A DNA stretch of 64,000 bases, from assembly GCA_013306675.1 (NCBI GenBank), contig JABLUY010000152.1, positions 29,417 to 93,416 on the forward strand. The letters are read 5' to 3'. Numbering within the stretch: position 1 is the stretch's first letter; every line of letters starts with the position of its first letter. A model generated the notes under the pieces. It saw only the letters and a list, made by a program, of their open reading frames with translations. It had not been told where the DNA came from and searched no databases. Shown piece after piece: positions 27,198 through 37,000 of this stretch. A program made the position numbers and the translations under genes. The stretch comes from Thraustochytrium sp. TN22 (lineage: Eukaryota; Sar; Bigyra; Thraustochytrida; Thraustochytriidae).

Positions 27198-30100
27198 ATG
27201 CCGGGCCTGCACGTGGCGAGCTTGACGCTTCTTGCGGCGGCGGCACTGGCAGGGACGGCCGCTCCCGCCAGCGCCGCGACCATGCCGAGGGTGATCGGAG
27301 GGACGCTGGCGGAGGACGACGATGCGACGGATTGGATTGTGAACGTGCAGGCCGGCCAGCTGGCGGGGGCTAGCCTGATGGATGACTTTATCTGCGGCGG
27401 TAGCCTGATCGCGCCCGGCTGGGTACTGACGGCGGCGCACTGCGTCATGTACTTTCGAGTGCAAGGCGAGCAGGGCGTCGAGTCGACTGCCGGGCTGCGC
27501 GTCATCCTCGGCCAGCGCGACTTGGCCGGTGCCGTGGAGGCCGGTCGCGAGGTGCGCACGGTCGTGGATGCCTTCGTGCACCCCGGTTTCGATGGCAATG
27601 ACCTCTCGAACGATCTCGCTCTGCTCAAGCTGAACCGCGACGTGCATGGTGTGAGCTACCCGAATGTGCTCCAGGCCCGCAAGTTCGAGAAGGATGGCGT
27701 GATGCTCACAGTCTCAGGCTGGGGTTGGAGTACCGTGGACGACAACTACTACGGTTATTACTACTTCCCACTGGCACACGCCGCGGCCACCGACGGCACT
27801 CGACCCGGACGCTCTGCGCGACCCGAGAGCGCCACGAGCATGTCTGGTAGACCGAGAGCGGAGGCGCTGAACAAGCTTAGGGCAGACAAGAAGCGCCTCG
27901 CGGGGGACGGCGATGGCAATGGGTTCAACGTCGGCGAACTGCGGAGCGCGCACGTGCCCTACCTCTCCTACTCGCGCTGCATCGGCGACGAGTCTGGCTA
28001 CTGGCCCGATGAGATCGACCGCAGCTCCATGATCTGCGCGGGGAGCTTCGCGGGGAGCTACGACTCTTGCTACGGCGACAGCGGCGGCCCGCTCTACGCT
28101 GACGGGGGGGGCGGCCAACAGTATCTAGTGGGCATCGTGTCCTGGGGCTACGGCTGCGCAAACCCCACCTACCCCGGCGTCTACACGCGTCTCTCCCGCT
28201 ACGCTGGCTGGATCAAGCGGACGGTGGACCAGGACCTCGTGCGGGGCTCGCCGCCGGCCAACCTCTTCGCATTGCCTCCCACGCCCGCACCCACGCGCAA
28301 GCCCCGCTTCCGCGATCGCACTGTAGCGTCATCGAAGAGCACCAAGCTGGTGGGCGATAATCCGGGGTTCTTGATGTTCAAGCCAGCTGGCGAGCGCGCG
28401 TATCGCCACGTTGAAGCCAACATCTTCTTTGGCGAGCCCGAGGCTCGCGTCGCCTGTCGCGACCTCGGCTTTGCGGACGGCGTCTTCCGCTGGGACCTCA
28501 TCAGCAACGCGCCGCCCATTCCCTCCAAGTACAAGCCCTTCGGCGCCCTCTTCCGTTGCAAGGGCACCGAGGCCTCCCTCTTGGCCTGTGACACCCCCAG
28601 CAAAGAGGAGCTTCTGGACGCCACGCAGGGCTACGACTCCTCTTGGGTGGACTACGAGAGTCAACAAGAGCCGGCAATCGTCGAGTGCTTCGCGACGGCC
28701 TCGCCGTCGCGTGCGCCCGTGCCTACACCGCAGGCAGGCGTCACGATCTCCTCCTCCGGCAAGTTCATCGCCACGAGCCCTTTCATGCGTCTGCGGCGTC
28801 GCGTAGATGCCGCAGTGAGCGCAAGCGTGGGCGAGGCGGAGTACGGCCGCATCGAGGTGTACCACCATGGCACGTGGACCTCCGTGTGCCAGGGCCTCTC
28901 CTGGTCTGGGACGCTGGACCAGCCCACCAGGACCGTCGCTTGCCGGAGCCTGGGCTACACCGGTCTGGCCGATGCAAGGCGTCTCCCGGAGGCGACCTTC
29001 CGCAAGGACCGCGTGGCTGCCTGCGCCGTCGGGACCATCAAGTGCAGCGGCTTTGAGAACCACTTGCTCGAGTGCGAGCGCTTCCCTGTCAGCGCTGGCG
29101 ACCCGAATCACTCCGACGACGTCTTTCTGCGCTGCACGAATGAGACTGCGCGGCCAACCGCGCACCCCACGCGGCGGCCCACGCGGGCTCCGACCCCCCC
29201 GACGCATGCACCGACGGCCGCTCCTATAGTTGTGGTTGCGTCGAGCGACGAGTTGCGTCTCCTCACGGACAACCCTGGCTTGCTCGAGGTGATGCACGAC
29301 AATCAGTGGACAACAGTCTGTGCCAACAACTTCGACTCCAAGGAGCGGAGCGTGGCGTGCAAGAGCCTCGGCTTCAACGACACGGGCCGCCTGGACCGCG
29401 ACACCTTTGCGATCGACTGGTCGTACGCCCAGGCGATCGGGTCAGTTCATTGCGAGGGCAATGAGACCAGGCTCAGCGATTGCAGCTTCAGTTCGGTGTT
29501 CATGACATCCTGCACCAGGGTGCAGCTCAGCTGCGTTGAAGTGGCACCCCCGCCGATATTGACGCGCCTTGAGGAGTTTGAGGTGCATCACCACCAGGGG
29601 AAACAAGTCATCACTGGCTTCGTCCACGTCTCCCTCGACAATGGACGAACCTGGGGACTCCCATGCGACGACGGCACAAGCAGCCTCGAGGTAGCGGTCA
29701 TTTGTCGATCGCTCGGCTACCTGCCGGGCTGGCTCGACGACTTCTGGGGCTACTACGGCTGGTATGGCCCCTCGCCACCTGAATCCGACCTCGACTTTGT
29801 CATGAGTCACATCCGATGCAGAGGTAACGAGCCCGACCTCACCTCCTGCTCGTACGATGCCAATTTTGACTACTGCGATCGCTTCGACGCCATGCACATC
29901 ACGTGCGAGGTCCCGCCCACGCCACCTCCCACTCCCGGGACCACCTTTACGTGCGCGGAGGGCGAATTTTGCACTGCGCCCGAGGCTGGCATCGTGCGCT
30001 TCGGTTCCAACTCTAGCTACGGGGTTGTTCTCCTACCTGGTTCGACTTCCTTCGTTTGCTCTGCAGGCGTCGTCGGCTTCGATCCGCCCGGAAGCGGCGC

Positions 30101-30353
30101 GCTCGGTGACCGTCTGTGCTCCTTCGACCCGCTCAAGGGCGACGGTCAACTCGCGCTCCTTGGTGCCGAGGGCGAGGACCTAGACGTCCCCAGCGATGGC
30201 CTTCTCGCCTACGGCAGCGGCAACTTCCACGCTTACCTGCTCGTTTCCGCCGGCGACTCTATTCTTTGTGCGCAGTCCTCCTTTCCGTCGCTCATTCCGG
30301 CCAGCTCCGCCACAACTAGTAGGGTCCGAGTCTGCTCTTTTTTGCCACTCTGA
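27198..30353 (+). CDS. Secreted trypsin-like protease, four SRCR domains plus novel C-terminal domain, array copy 4 (1051 aa)
   Basis: The ATG at 27198 begins the signal peptide MPGLHVASLTLLAAAALAGT; upstream in-frame codons are Arg-rich and not signal-like. Activation follows R31 (VIGG). Triad H81, D139 and S295 is complete, and DSCYGDSGGP gives the trypsin specificity aspartate. The autolysis-loop insertion of about 70 residues starts with a Tyr-rich patch (NYYGYYYF) and continues Arg/Ala/Lys-rich. SRCR domains lie at about 380-498, 528-648, 683-781 and 788-905. Residues 915-1051 are the same unrecognised domain as in copy 2 (RFGSNSSYGVVLLPGS, GVVGFDPPGSGALGDRLCSF, GNFHAYLLVSAGDSILC, VCSFLPL), with four conserved cysteines. 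This makes it the longest member of the array. Confidence 0.92.
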   Translation: MPGLHVASLTLLAAAALAGTAAPASAATMPRVIGGTLAEDDDATDWIVNVQAGQLAGASLMDDFICGGSLIAPGWVLTAAHCVMYFRVQGEQGVESTAGLRVILGQRDLAGAVEAGREVRTVVDAFVHPGFDGNDLSNDLALLKLNRDVHGVSYPNVLQARKFEKDGVMLTVSGWGWSTVDDNYYGYYYFPLAHAAATDGTRPGRSARPESATSMSGRPRAEALNKLRADKKRLAGDGDGNGFNVGELRSAHVPYLSYSRCIGDESGYWPDEIDRSSMICAGSFAGSYDSCYGDSGGPLYADGGGGQQYLVGIVSWGYGCANPTYPGVYTRLSRYAGWIKRTVDQDLVRGSPPANLFALPPTPAPTRKPRFRDRTVASSKSTKLVGDNPGFLMFKPAGERAYRHVEANIFFGEPEARVACRDLGFADGVFRWDLISNAPPIPSKYKPFGALFRCKGTEASLLACDTPSKEELLDATQGYDSSWVDYESQQEPAIVECFATASPSRAPVPTPQAGVTISSSGKFIATSPFMRLRRRVDAAVSASVGEAEYGRIEVYHHGTWTSVCQGLSWSGTLDQPTRTVACRSLGYTGLADARRLPEATFRKDRVAACAVGTIKCSGFENHLLECERFPVSAGDPNHSDDVFLRCTNETARPTAHPTRRPTRAPTPPTHAPTAAPIVVVASSDELRLLTDNPGLLEVMHDNQWTTVCANNFDSKERSVACKSLGFNDTGRLDRDTFAIDWSYAQAIGSVHCEGNETRLSDCSFSSVFMTSCTRVQLSCVEVAPPPILTRLEEFEVHHHQGKQVITGFVHVSLDNGRTWGLPCDDGTSSLEVAVICRSLGYLPGWLDDFWGYYGWYGPSPPESDLDFVMSHIRCRGNEPDLTSCSYDANFDYCDRFDAMHITCEVPPTPPPTPGTTFTCAEGEFCTAPEAGIVRFGSNSSYGVVLLPGSTSFVCSAGVVGFDPPGSGALGDRLCSFDPLKGDGQLALLGAEGEDLDVPSDGLLAYGSGNFHAYLLVSAGDSILCAQSSFPSLIPASSATTSRVRVCSFLPL

Positions 30354-31155
30354 TGATGGATCCCAGGATCAGTCGTCATGATCAGAGACTTTCCCTGCCA
30401 CTGCGCCCGTGACAAAGAACGCCAGCACCAAAACCAAGCCACCAGCATTGCACATCACTGACCCGGCTGCAATGCGCCCGTGGCGGACCCTGCAGTCCGT
30501 CCGGCTGCGACCAAGCTCAGCACTGCAAGGAGTCTTTTCACCGTCAGCGCTTGCCACGCTAGCTTAGTTCTGCAGCTGCAGGGGCACGCTGCCGACGCCT
30601 TGCGCGCCGACACGCGGCGAGCTCGGACCCGCGTCACGTGGCACGGCTCCTGATCCCAGTCACGTTCCTGGACCAACCTACCTACGGTCCCGGTGGGCCG
30701 ACCGCCGAGTACCCCCGGCCTAATAAGAAACTCCTGTGGTCTCCCCACGTTCAAGTTGTGGTGCACTGCGATCAAGATCAAAACCACGCGCGACGCGCGC
30801 CTGCCTGTCGCCTTCGAGTTCGCCTTGGCGCGTGCGTGCAGGGCATCGCGAGGCGCCTTCGCGCACGCACGCGCGCGCACGCGAGCGAGCGAGCTCGTCA
30901 TGCTCGCTGCTCGCCTGCGATGAAGCAGGACTGGACGGGCCCGGCCGGATGGACGCGGCGCGCATAGGACGTACATGGGCACGTGCACGCACCAAGCCAC
31001 CAGGTCGCCCCGGCGCGATCAAGTCGCGGCAGCAGAACCGAAACCAAGGCGCAAACGGAGGAGGAGCGGAGGGAGCTGAAGAGCGGGGCGCGCGGTCGCC
31101 CGCCCCGCCCGCGCGCTGGGGCCGAGGCCGCGGCCGGGCAAGAGCTCGAGCGAGA
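30354..31155. other. Intergenic region upstream of protease copy 5
   Basis: No supported gene on either strand. Short (GC)-rich alternating runs (GCGCGCACGCGAGCGAGCGAG) lie near 30873-30893. Confidence 0.5.
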
Positions 31156-33741
31156 ATGAGAGCGGTCATGGTGGCAGCGGCGGCGGTGGTCGTGGGGCTG
31201 GACCTCGTGCTCGCGGTCGCCGGCGTGGAGACCGGGATGCCGAGGGTAATTGGAGGCGCGCCGACGGATGCGGGAGCGATTGACTGGGTCGTGAACGTGC
31301 AGGTGGGCGCGAGGGAGGGCTCGAGCCTGATGGACGACTTCATCTGTGGCGGAAGCCTGATCGCGCCGGGCTGGGTGCTGACGGCGGCGCGATGCGTGGT
31401 GGACTACCCGGTCCAAGGGGAACAGGCCGTGGAGTCGGCGACGAGGCTGCGCGTCGTCCTCGGCCAGCGCGACCTGGCCGGCGCTGTGGAAGATGGGCGC
31501 GAGGTCCGCACGGTCGTCGACGCCTACATCCATCCGGACTACAATGACCGCGAGTGGGAAGAGAACGACATCGCCCTGCTCAAGCTGAACCGCGACGTGC
31601 ATGGCGTGAGCTATCCCAACGTCCTGGAGGCGCGCAAGTTTGAGAAAAATGGCCTTGTGCTCACCGTGGCGGGCTGGGGCTTCAGCTCTGTGGACGCTTA
31701 CGAGGAGTACGAGGACTTCTTCCCCGACAGCATCAAGAAACCGGCAACCACCGGCGCCAAAACCGCGCCTACTAGCGCAGTGATGGGGCTGGGCGTGCTC
31801 CAAAGCGCAGACGTACCGTTCATCTCGTACTCGCGCTGCGTGGGCGATGACTTCGACTACAACCCACGGGCGGTTGATCGCAAGTCGATGATCTGCGCGG
31901 GCTCCCCCACGGGCAGCCCCGACTCATGCCTGGGCGACAGCGGGGGACCTTTGTACGCTGACGGAGGCCCCGGCCAGCAGTACCTGGTCGGCATCGTGGC
32001 CTGGAAGTTCCGCTGTGCGCAACCCGACTACCCGGGCGTGTATACACGCGTGTCCGCATTTACCAAGTGGATCAAGGCCGTCGTTGACCAGGATCTCGTG
32101 AACGGTTCTCCGCCCGCCAGCCTCCTGGCCTTGCCGCCCACCCCGGCACCCACACGCAAGCCCCGCTTCCGCGACCGCGCTGTAGCCTCGTCTGAGAGCA
32201 CCAAGCTTGTGGACGCCAACCCAGGCTTTCTCATGTTCAAGCCCGCGGGCGAGCGGTCCTTCCGCTACGTGGAGGCAAATCGGTTCTTCGGCGAGGCGGA
32301 GGCACGAGTGGCCTGCCGCGACCTGGGCTTCGGCGACGGTGCCTTTCGCTGGGACCTTGTCAGCGTCGCGGCCCGGGTTCCGTCCAAGTACAAGGCCTTC
32401 ACGGACCGCCTGCGCTGCAAGGGTAGCGAGGCGTCTTTGCGCGACTGCGAGACGAGCACCGTCGAGGACCTCATCGATGCCAACGAGTACTACGCGCCCG
32501 GAAGCGAGCAGGATCCGGCCATCGTCGAGTGCTTCGAGACCGCCTCGCCCACGCGCGCACCAGTGCCGACGCCGCCGGCCGGCGTGACGATCTCGGCCTC
32601 GGGTGCCTTCATCGCCACGAGCCAGTTCGTGCGGCTCCGACGTTACAAGGAAGGGGAATTTGGCGCGAGCGCAGGCGCCGACTACGGCCGCCTCGAGGTG
32701 TACTACCACGGCGAGTGGACGACGGTGTGCCAGAGCAGGGAGTGGAGGCCATTCGACGCGCCAACGCTCGCGGTCGCGTGCCGGAGCATGGGCTACTCCG
32801 GGCTCGCCGACGCGCGGCGATTTCCTGAGGCCAGCTTTCGCAAGGACCGCGTACCAGCCTGCGGCATCGGGACCATCAAGTGCAACGGCCTGGAAGACAA
32901 CTTGCTCCAATGCCAGCACTATCTTGGGGGTTCAGGCGCCTGGTCTGGGGACGTCTTTTTGGCCTGTTCCAACGAGACCGCGACGCCAACGCGCTCCCCG
33001 ACGTACGCACCGACGCCTGTGCCCACGGACGAGATTATCGTCGCCTCGAGCAACAGGCTTCGCCTCCGCGATAGCAACCCAGGCTTGCTCGAGTTCCGCT
33101 ACGCGAGAAACAAGTGGGGCACCATGTGCTCTGCCGTTTTCCTCTGGGAGGAGCGCGAGGTGGCATGCCGCACGCTCGGCTTTGCTGGCACGGACCGCCT
33201 CGACCAGTCCACGTTCCCGACCCTGCTGCTTGGTGATCCGCCCGTCACAATCGAATGCGAAGGCGACGAAGCCAAGGTTGACGACTGTCGTTTTTGGCGG
33301 CTTCCCGAGACCACATTCTGCTACAGAACCTACCTCGGCTGCGTCCAGGAGGCCCTACCGCCCGTCCAAGCGCGCCTTGCGGACTCGGAGACGCACACCG
33401 GCTTGGAGAATCAGTACGTCACGGGCTTCGTTCAGATTTCACTCGACGGGGGATCTACATGGGGCATTCCATGCGACGACGGCGTCGACGTCAGCGAGGC
33501 GCGCGTCATTTGCCGCTCGCTCGGACTTGAGGGCGGCTCCATCATCAGCCCAGGCTTCGGGGGCTATTACGGTGGAGCACCTTCAGCTCCCGACTATGGC
33601 ATTCCCGTTCTCATGGACAACATCCGCTGCAGCGGCGATGAGTCGGACCTCGGCAAGTGCTGGTACATCTCAGACCACGACTGCAGCTACTACGAGGCCA
33701 TCTCCATCTCCTGCGACATCCCGTCCGCTCCATCGCCATAA
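31156..33741 (+). CDS. Trypsin-like pseudoprotease with four SRCR domains, array copy 5 (861 aa)
   Basis: It has the same layout as the other copies: signal peptide from 31156 (MRAVMVAAAAVVVGLDLVLA), activation site after R30 (VIGG), an S1A domain and four SRCR domains at about 347-462, 490-605, 634-730 and 737-856. The catalytic histidine is replaced: the TAAHC motif reads TAARC (R79, codon CGA at 31390-31392). D138 (NDIALL) and S262 (DSCLGDSGGP) remain. Without the histidine the charge relay cannot work, so this is a serine protease homologue, a kind that in animals acts as a cofactor or decoy in proteolytic cascades; that role is inferred here. The autolysis-loop insertion is the shortest of copies 2-5. 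It lacks the extra C-terminal domain and ends PSAPSP, with no relic seen downstream. The open frame is otherwise perfect over 861 codons, which argues against a simple pseudogene. Confidence 0.9.
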   Translation: MRAVMVAAAAVVVGLDLVLAVAGVETGMPRVIGGAPTDAGAIDWVVNVQVGAREGSSLMDDFICGGSLIAPGWVLTAARCVVDYPVQGEQAVESATRLRVVLGQRDLAGAVEDGREVRTVVDAYIHPDYNDREWEENDIALLKLNRDVHGVSYPNVLEARKFEKNGLVLTVAGWGFSSVDAYEEYEDFFPDSIKKPATTGAKTAPTSAVMGLGVLQSADVPFISYSRCVGDDFDYNPRAVDRKSMICAGSPTGSPDSCLGDSGGPLYADGGPGQQYLVGIVAWKFRCAQPDYPGVYTRVSAFTKWIKAVVDQDLVNGSPPASLLALPPTPAPTRKPRFRDRAVASSESTKLVDANPGFLMFKPAGERSFRYVEANRFFGEAEARVACRDLGFGDGAFRWDLVSVAARVPSKYKAFTDRLRCKGSEASLRDCETSTVEDLIDANEYYAPGSEQDPAIVECFETASPTRAPVPTPPAGVTISASGAFIATSQFVRLRRYKEGEFGASAGADYGRLEVYYHGEWTTVCQSREWRPFDAPTLAVACRSMGYSGLADARRFPEASFRKDRVPACGIGTIKCNGLEDNLLQCQHYLGGSGAWSGDVFLACSNETATPTRSPTYAPTPVPTDEIIVASSNRLRLRDSNPGLLEFRYARNKWGTMCSAVFLWEEREVACRTLGFAGTDRLDQSTFPTLLLGDPPVTIECEGDEAKVDDCRFWRLPETTFCYRTYLGCVQEALPPVQARLADSETHTGLENQYVTGFVQISLDGGSTWGIPCDDGVDVSEARVICRSLGLEGGSIISPGFGGYYGGAPSAPDYGIPVLMDNIRCSGDESDLGKCWYISDHDCSYYEAISISCDIPSAPSP

Positions 33742-34043
33742 AGGTATCTCCGACCTACAGGCAGAAGATCTTAGCTAATTTGGTTGGGATCGAAGAGATC
33801 TTGAGCTTGACCCGTCGCGGTACCGGTGCGTAGTACAAGGGGTAACTTACCGCCGTGGTACTTGGTACCCGGTACGCGAGTACCACCATGATCACCCTTT
33901 TGCGGTTCCAGCGCGCGGCGGCACCAGCACAAACTCACGACTCCTCCGCGCAGCTGGCTGAGCCCTGCGCGAGCAGGGCCTCGCAAGGGCCTCGCAGAGC
34001 CAAGGGGGGAGGCCGCGCCGAGCCTGGCCGAGCCGAAGGCAGC
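33742..34043. other. Short spacer between protease copy 5 and the TIR-NACHT-WD40 gene
   Basis: 302 bp with no gene. A GGTACC-type word recurs several times at about 33820-33880 (CGGTACCGGT, TGGTACTTGGTACCCGGTACG). Confidence 0.55.
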
Positions 34044-37000
34044 ATGCAGGCGCTCGCAGCCGTGATGGAGCTCTTCTCATCGCGCAAAGGCCGCGTCAAG
34101 GCCAATGACGAGGGGACAGTGCCCGTGAAGGTGTTCCTGTCGTACAAGCCGGGCAAGGACGCGCAGGGCCGCGACAATCAAGCGCGCGTGGAGCGCATCG
34201 CGAGCTGGCTCGAGGACAACCACGAGGAGTGGCGCATCAGCCCGCGCGTCAGCCCAGTCCTGGACGAGCGCGAAGGCCACGGCCATGGCTACGTGACGGC
34301 GTGCACGCAGATCGAGGAGTGCAACGTCATTCTTGTGTGCTTGACGACGGACTACTACGAGGCAGCGAACGCGAACATGAGGCAGGATTTCTCCCATCTT
34401 GAGTTTCGCCACGCCGCGAAAGAAAAGCCCCGCCGGCTGCTGGGAGTGGCCATGGAACGCTCGTTGCTTCGCCATCCTTGGAACGGCAGCATCAGCATGG
34501 CCTTGCGACAGGACGTCTGCTATGATCTCTCTTCGGACGAGGCTTTTGAGACCTCCATGCGCAAGCTCGCCAATGCGATCCTGCGCGCTCACCCAACAGG
34601 CGGGCAGCCCATGGTCGAGCCTCCCTTTTGCCTCGGAGGATACGACGCCGCGCTAAAAGGCCGCGCCAAGGCGCTCGAGCACGAGGAGCAAACGCACGTT
34701 TGGGTCCTCCGAGAGGTGAAGGACTGGGCCAAGGCGCGCTTGTGGAAAGACGAAAAGCGCATCCTGGCCGTGCTGGGGCCCGCCGGCTCGGGCAAGTCCG
34801 TCATGATCGCCAAGCTGTGCGCTGAGTCCGGCCTGCTTGGATTTGCGTCGCTCGCGCGACCCAGGCAGTCTGTCCTGGGTCGTGCCTCGCAGCGGCTGTC
34901 TGGCTCGCTGCCCTGGGTCGTTGGCGCCATGCACTTCTTCCGCCACGATGACGAGCGCGCCAGGGACGTGGTCATGTGCCTCAAGAGCATCGCGAACCAG
35001 CTCGCGGCCGCGGTCCCCGCACTCCGCGAGCATCTGACACCAGACCTGGTGCAGGCGACCCTCAGGCTGGAGGACCCCCTCACGATCTTTCACCGACTCA
35101 TCGCCGACCCGTGCTCCAATCTGGCGAGCAGGCCTGACTTCCACGTGGTGGTGGCACTGGACGCAGTGGACGAGGCCGAGGAGGTGCAGCGTGGTACGCT
35201 ATCCACCATCATTGAAAGCGAGTGGATCCGTAGCACGCCTGACTGGCTCGGCTTGCTCGTCACGTCCCGGCCCGAGGGCAAACTCCTCGGACGCCCGCGC
35301 TCCTCGATCGACCTGCTCGTGCTGCGGCTCGACGACCGGCGCAATATGGTCGATGTTCGGATTTTTCTTCGCACCAGACTCAGCAAGTTCATGGCCAGCG
35401 AGCACGAGCTGGACCTTGCGCTGGAAAACCTCCTCCAGCGCTCGCAAGGTCTCTTCCTTTACACGACGCTTCTCTGCGCCAAGCTCAAGGAAGGTCACTT
35501 GAAAAGTCTCCTGGCCGAGGACCTCGAGAACATGCTCCCAGACGGCCTCGACGGAATGTACGCGGAGTACTTTGGCCGCCTGCAAAGTGGTCCGCTCAAG
35601 GACAATGGCAAGTACAGAGACCTTTTCAGCGCCATGTGCGCAACCCGCAACGCGCTGCCCCTTGCGCTTGCCGCGAGGGTGCTCGAGATCAGCAAGCGCA
35701 AGACCGAGGACCTGCTTGGCAGCACCATGCAGCTCTTCGACGTTGACGCCTCCACCGTGCGCTTTCGTCACAAGTCTGTGCCAGACTTTCTCACGGACGA
35801 GGCGCGCTCTGACGGCACGCTCGTGGCGAGCCGCGAAGATGGCCACGTCACCTTGGCTCAAGTCCTTCTCCTGGAGGAGAGGAACGAGGAGGAGAAGCAG
35901 GAGGAAGTGAGAGAGGGCGAGGAAGAGGACCAAAAGGACGATACCTCCTCCGTCTTCGCGCTCAAGCACGTCATCTATCACCTCGCGAAGAGCAGTCGCA
36001 TGGATGAGGCGACTCACAGGCTCAACAGCTTCGACTGGATCCACGCCTTTGTCTCCGCCAAGCAAGTACCGGCCGAGCGCGAAGCATTTATCGGCGCCCT
36101 TGTGCGCACGGTCGAGCGCCTCACGCTGCAAGCAGTCAGCGATACGCCCCAGCTCCTCGTCAGGGCCACGACTGCCCTGATGCGGGATCCAAACGAGCTT
36201 GCCAGCCAGATCGTGGCCCGGATCGACGACGAGTCTCATCCGCTCCGGAAGAGCCTCTCCGTGCCGTCCATGCCCTGGCTTAGGCCTATGAAGCGCCAGC
36301 TCGCTCCGCCCCGCGATCCTCTTTTGCACGTTCTTGAGGGCCAGATGGACATGGTGTGGGCCGTGGCAATGTCCGACGACAACGTCGTGGCTGGATCTGC
36401 TGACGCGGCCGTGCGCGTGTGGGCTGCGGCCAGCGGCGAGCTGCTGCATGTGTTGGAGGGTCACGCTGGCTCGGTGGACGCCGTTGCGGTGACCGGCAAC
36501 TGGATCGTGTCTGGATCGTACGACAGCACCATACGCGTGTGGGACGCGACCAGAGGCGAACTGCTGCGTGTCCTGCAGGGCCACCAGCGTGGCATCAAGT
36601 CTGTTGCGATAGCTGGCGGCCGGATTGTGTCTGGATCCGCGGACGCAACTGTGTGCATGTGGGACGCGACCACCGGTGAGCTGCTGCGTGTGCTGGAGGG
36701 CCACACGAGCTGGGTCATGGCCGTGGCGGTGACTGGCGACTGGATCGTGTCTGGATCAAGGGATGCGACTGTCGGCGTGTGGGACGCGAGCAGCGGCGAC
36801 CTCCTGCGGGTGTTGAAGGGCCATGGAGACTGCGTCGCAGCCGTGGCACTGGCCGGCGACCGCGTTGTGTCTGGTTCCTGGGACCGAAGCTTGCGCATTT
36901 GGGACGCGGCCAGCGGCGAGCCGGTGCGTGTGATACGAGGCCACACGGAGGTGTGGGCCGTGGCGCTGGCCGGCGACCGGATCGTGTCTGGGTCAGTGGA

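Noticed and set aside
31156-33741. Calling array copy 5 a pseudogene
   Set aside because: Despite the His-to-Arg change the frame, signal peptide, disulphide cysteines and four SRCR domains are intact, so a pseudoenzyme is the better description.
35199-36704. 501-codon minus-strand frame antisense to the TIR-NACHT-WD40 gene
   Set aside because: No domain; it crosses from the NACHT region into the WD40 repeats, whose sense strand is unmistakable.
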